Made by a program: the position numbers and the translations under genes. This document shows positions 56,350 to 64,000 of a DNA stretch of 64,000 bases, one piece after another (within the stretch, counting starts at the first letter, position 1; each line of letters opens with the position of its first letter). Origin of the DNA: Manduca sexta. Its lineage: Eukaryota; Arthropoda; Insecta; Lepidoptera; Sphingidae. The notes beneath the pieces were generated by a model. That model searched no databases and was not told where the DNA came from. It saw only the letters and a program-made list of their open reading frames with translations. Where the stretch lies: positions 3,384,861-3,448,860 of the forward strand of contig NC_051136.1 in NCBI RefSeq assembly GCF_014839805.1, given 5' to 3'.

Positions 56350-56890
56350 AAAACTGCATACCGCTTTAATGAAATCACATCAAACCAAAAGAAAGGAAGC
56401 CGAGATAACTTAGTTTAATTTGTTATTTTACTCGACAACAATGGCGAAAAGGTGTAATGCACGAGCTTACATTAGCATACTGGCAGTTCAGAGAATATAA
56501 ATTGAAATATTATGTCAAAACCTTTCTTCATTCAGGGCCCTTTACACGTTGCTGGGGGCAAATATAATGTGAGAATTCATGATTGCTTTGAATTTTCCAT
56601 TTACAGGAATTTGAATCTTGAGTGTGTTGGTTTAGTGCTAAAATAATTTGGCTTTCATTTTCGATTCATAAGGATTTCTTTATAAGAAATTTCTATCGGA
56701 CGTGAACGGTTGCACTTTTGATTTAATTTACTTTTCCACTCTTCGGATGTTCTATAGAAACTGTCAAAAACATCAACATCATTAACGTGATTAAGGTTAA
56801 GCCATGATCATAAAATCAGCCTCTAATATTTAGTAGGGAAACAAAAATGTTGAATTTTTTTACAATTTAAAAAGAAACCTATTTTATTCT
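56350..56890. other. Non-coding DNA, nothing recognised
   Basis: No repeat family was found; part of it (56440-56600) is mildly GC-richer. Confidence 0.4.
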
Positions 56891-56894
56891 GAAT

Positions 56895-57055
56895 GACGAT
56901 GATTATCATCATCATTATCAGTCTCAGCATGTCCATTGCCGAACATGGGCCTTCCCCAAAGATTTCCAGATCGTTCCATTGAAAGCAACCCGCATCCAGC
57001 GACCTCCTGTGACTATAATTAGGTCCACCTACTTTAATATAACTATTCTGAAATA
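56895..57055 (-). mobile_element. Family I: RTE-like LINE 3' end, inverted copy
   Basis: On the minus strand, a GGTCGCTGGATGCGGGTTGC segment, then AACGATCTGGAAATCTTTGG and CAATGGACATGCTGAGACTG, align with 53.7 kb. A degraded TGATGATGATAATC tail follows. The minus-strand frame at 56823-57062 is the remnant of the polyprotein end. Confidence 0.65.
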
Positions 57056-57059
57056 TAAC

Positions 57060-58880
57060 CATAATATGGACATGTCAGTTGATTTTGTGTTTACCCTTTC
57101 AGTGTTGCAAGCGTCAGTCTGATTATGTTAGTGCAAAGTTGATACGTCACGCTCAACTTAGGATTTAAGTGATTTGATTTCTTCAACAGGTTGGCCTAAA
57201 CGATTGAATTTAAAAATAATCTTTTGCCACCGGAATATACGACTAAATCGTCACATTATAGTTTTGATTTACGTATCTTGATATAAGCTCACGTGCATAT
57301 TCCCCAAGAGGTACGCAGATGATAAACAGTTATAAAAATAATTTTATCTTTACACGCTCTAATGCGACTACTACTACTCACACATTCAGTCAGAATTACA
57401 CTCCCGCACACGCCATATTCGCACTAAACAAAATGGTAAATAAATCAAAAAAGTTGAACATATTTTTTAGTGAAAATGTTCGTTATTCATGGATGATTTT
57501 TGGCCTCTATGTTAGCCGAGTTAAAGGCAAGTATGTACATTTATTAACGCAATGTCAATATATATGGCAAATTATATTTTCGGGCTAACCATACGTATGT
57601 GTTAAATATGTGTTTGTTTCTTCCCCAAGCACCCTATTTTTAAATGGTCTGTATTTTGCCTCTTTAAAATACAAAGTTTCTATTCCGATTTTGTGACGAA
57701 GCCATAAACAAAAGGTACTTAATAATACATAGAACTTTTTCTAATTACGGTATAGTTTTCCATGAAAGCAGTATAATAATATATGTTTATAATACAATAT
57801 TGATTCAGTTATTTCTAATGAAAATCAATTCTTTCTTAGGCGGTTTGATAACCGTACTGTTAGATAATTTTTCATAATTTCATGACGATATTTTTATTTC
57901 CAAAAACTAATAATAGAGGTAGAAGATTTTAAAAGAATTTTAAAATTAAGATTCCAGCTAGCTACTTGGTTTAAAATATTGTGAGCAAAAGTCTTTTCAT
58001 GAAAAACTCAAAAATAATAGCCAGTAAGAAATAAAGAAAAGAAAAACCTCGACTTATCAAAGCCTGTTTATAATCAGTTTTTTACCTATTTATGTAAAAG
58101 AATCAACGGAGCTACGGTAATTAGCATAAATAATTCGTCGAATATTCGACAAGCGAGAAAATTTTGCAAAGAAATTTTCTTCCCCCTTCTCAAACACTAA
58201 TTATTGTTTTTGAACTTTATTATATTCTTGTTACAAGAGAAAGTTTTGTATAAATTGAAGTAGAGGAGATTTCCCTGGAGATAGATTTTCCCCGTAAACA
58301 TAAGATTTTGTTTTTTTAAAGTGCTTTAAAATTCTTCTCGGGCGGCATTTGGACTTGCAGGCGCAACTTTTAATTCTCTTTGTACTTATGTTAGCGCTAA
58401 AACCTTTATTGTTCAAGCAAATAACTGTTGCATACGGAAATTTATATTCTGATAACTATTTAGAGTAAATATAATTTTTATTATTTACATTTTACTTACG
58501 ACTGCGTATTGACCCTGTAAGTGATATGGTTTTAGTTATATTGTTAAAGCAGCAATAGGTTAGCTACAGTTAAGAAACGTACGTTACCATACGTTCCTTA
58601 ACTAAGAAAATAATATTTTACCAAAGAGCACCGATCAATATTCGACATATCAACCATCAATTGTTTATATGTTTAGTTTGTCGTATGTATTCAATATCTG
58701 TGTATGTATTACTTTTTTGTGGAAACTTAATTAGATATAGTTTAGTACTAACTGTTTTTGTAATGTGTATAATGTTCTGTTTGTCTCCTTAATTAAAAAT
58801 CATGTCTAAAATACTCGCGTGATCATATCTGATCTGAGAATCAAACCGGGAACCTATAGGTCTATAATCCTTATACGCCA
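57060..58880. other. Long AT-rich stretch, one GC-richer patch
   Basis: 58085-58400 is repeat-free and includes GGTAATTAGCATAAATAATT, a homeodomain-type cluster. Frames of 89 codons (57319-57588) and 61 codons (minus 58231-58416) have no domain. Confidence 0.4.
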
Positions 58881-58884
58881 TAAA

Positions 58885-59128
58885 AATACACATCACACCT
58901 TTATCCTCAAAGAGGTAAGCAGAGATGCAAATAGTTCACTCATTTTTCACCTGTTCCGCTCCATAATGTGATGTGGCGACTCTTGGGCACAAATTCCCGA
59001 CTCCGCACCATAGAGTAGAAAGTCCCTAATCAGTTCGTTCGACCTTTTTTATTATTGCAATAAGATTTGAACCAATGATTTCAGAGCGATGTTGTACCGC
59101 GGAATACAACTGCCCCTGAGCCTTCATT
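58885..59128 (-). mobile_element. Family D SINE, complete but diverged
   Basis: The minus-strand order head, B-box region (AAGATTTGAACCAATGA on the plus strand), body and tail is kept. Just upstream, GAGAATCAAACCGGGAACCT near 58838 looks like a B-box region of another tRNA-headed fragment. Confidence 0.68.
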
Positions 59129-59129
59129 T

Positions 59130-59695
59130 AACGAACACTCATAAAACCACAGCACTTATACAATATCAAACATACCACAAGGCTCATACAAAAATTATCT
59201 TATAATTAACATTCATCAGTAATTTCCATACGGATGCCTCTGCATCATTATCCTGTAATACCACTGAAATTTCATACGTTATTGAATATGAATAACCTGT
59301 ATTTTAACTGCGGTATATCATATATTTACATATAGCTTTACTACCTTTCCTCTTACAAAAGGATGTAGTCACTGGTATACTCTTGGACTCAGGGCCGCCC
59401 TGCCAAAGTCGCCCAGCAGAATTAGAGTGTTTAGGGAGTGAAAGCAAACTAGATTTTTATAAAAGTAACCATTTATTTATAAGACAATCATTGCACGTCA
59501 AAACACAACCATAGTAAGACAGCAATTAGGATTCAGTAACAGCTGGACATTGTTAATCATGCTAATTTAAAAAATTCAAATAATATTATGCTGCTCTTAT
59601 AACATAAAGAGGTTTTGATCGCCTATGAAACCAGAACATAAAAAACACCCACAGTATTATTTTTAGATTTGGCATTCTTAGCACAATTTTTTTTA
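59130..59695. other. Non-coding DNA, possible B relic
   Basis: GATCGCCTATGAAACCAGAACA near 59618 faintly resembles family B on the minus strand; too diverged to call. Confidence 0.3.
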
Positions 59696-59699
59696 TATT

Positions 59700-59812
59700 T
59701 ATTTTGACACGGCAAAGTGACTGCGCTATACCTAATGGTAAATGGGATTCCGTCTAGATAAAATATCGAATAGCAAGAGATGTCTATCTCGCCGGCCTAC
59801 TAAGATCCTTCT
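59700..59812 (-). mobile_element. Family C retroelement, diverged 3' half
   Basis: ACACGGCAAAGTGACTGCGC, TAATGGTAAATGGGATTCCG and TCTATCTCGCCGGCCTA follow the minus-strand C order. Confidence 0.6.
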
Positions 59813-59814
59813 TC

Positions 59815-60242
59815 ACATTATGACCACGACCCAGGATTATAGGAAGGAACACGCGGCCAAGCAAACTATTCCAAAGCTAGATGATGCGGCACAAAACAGT
59901 TTGCGAACATATGGATCCCAACCCCCCCAAGGCATTTCTTGTGAGCTCGGTCTCCACACCGAATGCACGCCCATGCATGAGAGGACATTTGTCGCGGCCT
60001 TAAGCCCACGGCTAAGTGAGTATACCTTATGGTTGCCAATTCACATTGAGGCCTACGAGTGCTAGCAAACATTTCCTAGTCTTCTCCCCTCATCCCATTC
60101 TAAGAGAGTTCCATTCCTTCCCCCAGATATTTCCTTCCAACCCTCCTACAAGCCCCTGTAGTTCCTAAGCCGGGGGATTGCAGTATCCCACTCACAATCT
60201 TCCCCAGGTGTTGACTGCAGGGTCCAATTCATAAAAAGTAAA
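59815..60242 (-). repeat. GC-rich block, probable old LINE fragment
   Basis: The block is much GC-richer than its flanks and adjoins a C element. On the minus strand a 68-codon frame contains CIRCGDRAHKKC, which recalls but does not fully match a retroelement zinc knuckle (the usual last spacing is four residues, here two). The plus-strand 107-codon frame is a shadow. No second copy occurs in the window. Confidence 0.35.
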
Positions 60243-60244
60243 AA

Positions 60245-60590
60245 AAAAATACGGCTTCGGACCGTGGTAATTTAATGTTAGTAGAGGTAAAAACGAATAT
60301 ATGGTCATTTAGGGACGCAATATAAAAATATCACTGTATATAAATTTATATAGGCAACTATAGCCCGGTGCAAATAAGTCTCCAGGCTAATAATGGCAGA
60401 ACAAATAATATTGATTTGTTCGACACGGGGACTGAAGTCGAAACCTTAGCATGGTCTTCGATAGCACAAAAATCGTGATCGAATAGTTAAGATATCTCCT
60501 GACTACGTTTTCTTCATCAGTTTCCTGAAATCTACTATAACAGTCAGTAAATAAGATCATGGTTCGACCAAAGAGTCGCCTTACTCTATA
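60245..60590. other. Non-coding DNA, nothing recognised
   Basis: No repeat or coding signal was found. Confidence 0.4.
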
Positions 60591-60595
60591 TATCT

Positions 60596-60733
60596 CTTTT
60601 TGTATACAACCACAGCAAAGTGATCCCTCTGATAGGGTAGAATAGGGTCCAAATATCGATATAGAGGTAATTACTCCTCGTCAGTGAAATAATAATGTCG
60701 CCACGTTCTCGTAACGCGGCGGTTGTATCGCCT
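60596..60733 (-). mobile_element. Family C retroelement, diverged, beside a MITE
   Basis: CCACAGCAAAGTGATCCCTC and GGGTCCAAATATCGATATAG match C on the minus strand up to the stem-loop region. A terminal-inverted-repeat element begins at 60734. Confidence 0.55.
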
Positions 60734-60912
60734 GGGGCCTTATTCTCTATCCCGCACGTTATTTTAACAGTCCGTAACAAGCACGTAACACAACGCATCA
60801 TGTTTAGGACTATAGAAATTTGGCTTACAGAATACCATTCCACGCACATTTCTCGAAGATAACATGACACGGCCGCGTTACGCGTTTACACTATCATACA
60901 GAATAAGGCCCC
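60734..60912. mobile_element. Small DNA transposon (MITE) with 13 bp inverted ends
   Basis: GGGGCCTTATTCT (60734-60746) recurs as a perfect reverse complement at 60900-60912, giving a 179 bp element. No target-site duplication was resolved. The interior contains CACGTAACACAACGC and GGCCGCGTTACGCGTTTACAC and encodes nothing. Confidence 0.75.
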
Positions 60913-60914
60913 TG

Positions 60915-61435
60915 ACTGTTATCCTTAAAATTCGAGGAATGATTTCCGCAGAATTTGTGTAAATACCTCAAACGGTTACAGAATGACAGGGCGTTTTAAT
61001 CTTTAATCTTTACAAACTCGGCCCATGCTTTGAATTCCAATGAATGTTCGAATAAGCCGAAATTTAAATAAATAATTTTTATTAGGTTTTTTAACATAGA
61101 TAATGGATAGTTCATTTTAATGCACTGTTTATTATCCAGTGAAAAATAGTTCACTCTCATTTTTACTGTTTTAAAATGTAGGTCTTACAGCTGTATTTAA
61201 TAAATGAACTCAACTCTATCTTCAGAGAATTAACTAATGAGAATAACTAATTTGTAATTATGACAAAAAAAAACTTTGTTTTCATTGGTTCATTTTGAGA
61301 TAGTTTGAAAAGCGATTAGAATCATTTATAAAAAATCGTGGTAAGTCATATTTAAAGCGATTATACAACCATATTTTACCATTACTGTTAACATTTTCAG
61401 CGAATTCCACCATTAAAAACTAAATTTACGAGTAA
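60915..61435. other. AT-rich non-coding DNA, nothing recognised
   Basis: No shared repeat was found. Confidence 0.45.
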
Positions 61436-61437
61436 CC

Positions 61438-61700
61438 AAACTAATAGGTTTCCAAGTCGGTAAATATCTGGATTTTCCACCAGATTTGACCGTGTTCCGT
61501 TAGAATAAAACCGTTCCAGAAAGTTCCATTTATTTACAGCTGGGGAAAGTGAGAAGCCAAGCGTATTGTCCAGTAAGCATTAGCGGTATAAATCTCTTGC
61601 CCTTGTCGTATACGGACAGTGGGCCGACCATTCCGAAGAAAACTACTTATTTGAAAACACTCGGAATGTTCACGAGGTTTGCCGCTATATATCAGTCCAG
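61438..61700. promoter_or_regulatory. Repeat-free island, possible conserved element
   Basis: TTTACAGCTGGGGAAAGTGA includes an E-box (CAGCTG), and GCCGACCATTCCGAAGAAAA follows. The interval matches no repeat and has no frame. A regulatory role is a guess from context. Confidence 0.22.
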
Positions 61701-61774
61701 TTTTAGGTAGTTTTATTTACAATGCAATTACTGTTAAATGTTATAGTTTTAGTCAGTATCATCCCGGAATAAAA

Positions 61775-61810
61775 GTAGTGCCCGATATGGCAATAGGCTC
61801 GCCTCCATCA
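61775..61810 (+). mobile_element. Family D SINE, 5' side of an interrupted copy
   Basis: GTGCCCGATATGGCAATAGG and CTCGCCTCCATCAC are D body sequence. The element resumes at 62104 after a B insertion. Confidence 0.7.
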
Positions 61811-62103
61811 CTTTTTTTATTGCTTTGAATGACGTGACGAGCTTGCGTTTGCCTGATGGTAAGATATACGACCGCCCATAAACAGTAAAAACACCATCCA
61901 ACACCTTGAATTACAAAGAATTGTTTGGTATTCCACTGCGCTCGCTATCCTGAGATATAAGATGTTAAGTCTTATTATGTCCAGTAGTTACATTGGCTAC
62001 AATGTCCTTTAAGTCGGAACACAACAGTGACTACATACTGCTGCCTGCGGCAGAAATAGACATTACGGGGGTACTTACTCAGGCGGACAGACCTACCACC
62101 AGT
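61811..62103 (-). mobile_element. Family B retroelement nested in family D
   Basis: It is full length on the minus strand, from CTACCACCAGTA at the right to TTTTTTTATTGCTTTGAATG at the left. It splits a D element, so some B copies moved after this D had inserted. The target duplication is short or decayed (CATCAC against TATTAC). Confidence 0.82.
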
Positions 62104-62206
62104 ATTACGTCATGGGACAAAATACACACGGTGGAAAGTGGGTACACTAATTGCGCCTTTGCTTACCCCTTGGAGAGAAAAGGCTTATGTGTGAGTGTAA
62201 TTGACG
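62104..62206 (+). mobile_element. Family D SINE, 3' side of an interrupted copy
   Basis: GTCATGGGACAAAATACACA, GGTGGAAAGTGGGTACACTA and ATTGCGCCTTTGCTTACCCC continue the D body. The 89-codon frame across the junction is an artefact. Confidence 0.7.
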
Positions 62207-62209
62207 TTT

Positions 62210-62555
62210 TTTCCAAATTGATACTTATTCTTAAACACATGTCTATATTAGAAAATAGGTAGGGAAGTATTATTTATCATTTAAATATTATTATTAAAAG
62301 TATTAGTATTATTTATGAAGCATTATATTTATTATTAAGTTTTAATTATGCATAAATGTACACAGTCGGTACACCAAGAGTAAACCCTCATAATTGTTAT
62401 AGCTACTTCATATAGATCTTTTATTCAAAAACTTTCTTGTTAAAACCGAGCCTAACAAATCGCATTAACCCCAAAAATATCCAAACCATCACGTAACAAA
62501 CAATATTTGTTTATCTTAATTAGAATCGTTATTAAATTTCCTTGGTACCAATTTT
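62210..62555. other. AT-rich non-coding DNA, nothing recognised
   Basis: No repeat or coding signal was found. Confidence 0.45.
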
Positions 62556-62559
62556 CTGT

Positions 62560-62720
62560 CAAATAATCAGCTCGGCTGGTCACGTGGCCCTTTATCTATC
62601 CAGCGAGATTTATAACCGGGCCAGGCCGTTTTATCTTAATCTTGGTCCGACTTTATATCTCCATCAACGGGATTGCGATGTTTGCTGTTAATTCTGTTTT
62701 GGACTTTTACGTTGATATAA
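62560..62720. promoter_or_regulatory. Repeat-free island with GATA-type sites
   Basis: GGCCCTTTATCTATCCAGCG and GGCCGTTTTATCTTAATCTT contain closely spaced TTTATC or TATC cores, which GATA factors and some Hox proteins bind. There is no family repeat. An enhancer role is inferred. Confidence 0.25.
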
Positions 62721-62841
62721 GTTTTGGTATGAATATTTAAGTAAAATGGAAAGAGAAGGTCACATTGAATATGCGAGAAGTTGGGCAAATTTTTAGTGTT
62801 ACAGTTATAAAAAAATATTTCTATTGCACATTATAATTGAA

Positions 62842-62965
62842 TGAATTCCTCCAAGCTGAAATTTGAGAACAGCGGCCAATCTCAAAGGAGATCAAATACA
62901 TAGAAGATATTATAGTGCATAAGTGCACTCTCTGTCCCTTCACTTTCATAGTCCTGTGTATTCAC
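62842..62965 (-). mobile_element. Family E SINE, body fragment
   Basis: GAATTCCTCCAAGCTGAAAT, GCGGCCAATCTCAAAGGAGA and GAAGATATTATAGTGCATAA match E on the minus strand; the head is missing. Confidence 0.65.
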
Positions 62966-62969
62966 TGTC

Positions 62970-63515
62970 TTTTCAGTATTTATAATATTAAGTAAGAGGG
63001 TAAGTAATAAAATATGATTGTTTTTACGTTTCTTCCAAGCATTTATTCAAACGCTTTGCTTGAAACCGTCGTTAGAAGTTTTCATACACAATCATCAAAC
63101 GTATAAAACGAAAAATGAGCATTTCATATTTCCACACAAGCAAAACAGAATTTAATGAGACCTTTCAACATATAATCATGCAGAAAATTCGAATCAATAT
63201 GCTGAAGTAAAAATAGGAGCGTACTTGAATATTTCGCTTCACGGAGAGATTGACAATAACTTCTGGTCGAGTAGGCCAGGCGAATCTCTGGTACATCGGC
63301 ACAACGGAGCGATAAAAACATCGGAGACATTGTAGTTTTTCCTATTAATTTAGGTTTTTTGACTAATGGATGATTTATTTAGTTTATTGGTTTACAACAG
63401 TTAAACAAGGACAATTTTTGATTTATTGAATAGAGGGTGGGTTACGTAGTTGCAGAACTTAGAGTTAACAAATCAGCATTAATTTTGAATTTTATTCGCG
63501 TTGTATAAAATATAT
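62970..63515. other. Non-coding DNA, nothing recognised
   Basis: A 68-codon minus frame at 63124-63330 has no recognisable domain. No shared repeat was found. Confidence 0.4.
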
Positions 63516-63519
63516 TTTC

Positions 63520-63625
63520 CCATATCACATCATATGACGGAATACACAGGCGAAAAGTGTTTGCCATGATTGTGCCTCTGCATACCTTCTTCGGGAACAA
63601 ATCCGTGATGTGTGTCTGTTTATTA
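63520..63625 (+). mobile_element. Family D SINE, 3' part
   Basis: CATATCACATCATATGACGG, AATACACAGGCGAAAAGTGT and CCGTGATGTGTGTCTG are the end of D. The head is absent. Confidence 0.65.
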
Positions 63626-63629
63626 TTTA

Positions 63630-64000
63630 TTATTTAAATATCATGTTTTGACACCAAATTAATATAGATAGTTGTTGCTGTCCTTTGAGGATAAAGTCGT
63701 GTGTGTATGAAATATTTTATACTATATAGAGACAAGTTAACAATTAACTAGTCCGCTATAAAGGCTAGTTCTGAGGGGTCATTGAACACTGGTGTGCATT
63801 CAGTAAAGTAAGTCGTATTTTAGAAACATTGAAGGTTTCTCCTTAGTCGCTATTTGGACAATCTATATTTACTATAAGATTATTTGCCGTACGTCCACAA
63901 TGAGCCGTTGGTCTTCATTTTTCTCAAATATCAGTAATTGAGTGCACATTAGTTGTTCATATTCTAAATAATAAAACCGATTCCCTTTTGCCGGCAACTG
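63630..64000. other. Non-coding DNA to window end, nothing recognised
   Basis: No repeat or coding signal was found. Confidence 0.45.

Noticed and set aside
57319..57588. 89-codon frame
   Set aside because: AT-driven composition, no domain, no splice context.
1..64000. CRISPR array, operon, phage or virus content
   Set aside because: No regularly spaced short repeats, no bacterial gene layout and no viral coding sequence were seen.

Overview
The window looks like AT-rich, non-coding nuclear DNA from an insect, most probably a moth or butterfly (Lepidoptera). There are no operons, ribosome binding sites or long reading frames. The longest open frame is 171 codons and lies across a repeat. 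What fills the window is short retroelements and Helitron-type elements of kinds familiar from lepidopteran genomes. I name the recurring families by letter. A is a ~320 bp tRNA-headed SINE with a TATTATT tail. B is a ~310 bp element ending in CAATAAAAAA, reminiscent from memory of Bombyx BMC1-type LINE 3' regions. C is a ~250 bp LINE 3'-end-like element with a conserved stem-loop. D is a tRNA-headed SINE with a TATG-type tail. E is a second tRNA-headed SINE. F, K and L are unclassified dispersed repeats. G and J are LINE 3' ends. I is the 3' end of an RTE-like LINE with a TGATGA tail. H denotes Helitron-like elements (TC...CTAG inserted between A and T). Family assignments rest on comparing copies inside this window; outside names are from memory. 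Layout: 1-5 kb holds diverged C, D and H fragments and a 93 bp tandem repeat. 5.3-6.5 kb is a 1.17 kb non-autonomous DNA transposon with 16 bp terminal inverted repeats and TTAA at both sides. 7.5-7.84 kb is a CpG-rich island ending in a good splice donor, a possible promoter and first exon on the + strand. 10-27 kb is a dense field of A, B, C, D and H insertions, with a near-perfect 50 bp foldback at 24.4 kb. 27-34 kb is sparser. 34-36.4 kb contains a SINE nested in C, a very young A SINE and, 49 bp after its target-site duplication, the best protein-coding candidate: a splice-bounded exon (35877-36089) starting a secreted or membrane protein. 37-63.6 kb is again repeats, with scattered moderately GC-rich islands free of recognisable repeats that could be conserved regulatory DNA. 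The simplest overall reading is a large intronic or gene-flanking region, possibly with the 5' end of one + strand gene: untranslated first exon near 7.8 kb, signal-peptide exon near 36 kb, remaining exons beyond or unrecognised. This gene model is inference from splice-like sites and one short frame. I saw no CRISPR array, no convincing functional tRNA or rRNA gene, no virus and no toxin gene. Repeat boundaries are good to a few bases where target-site duplications or termini are stated and to roughly 10-20 bases elsewhere.
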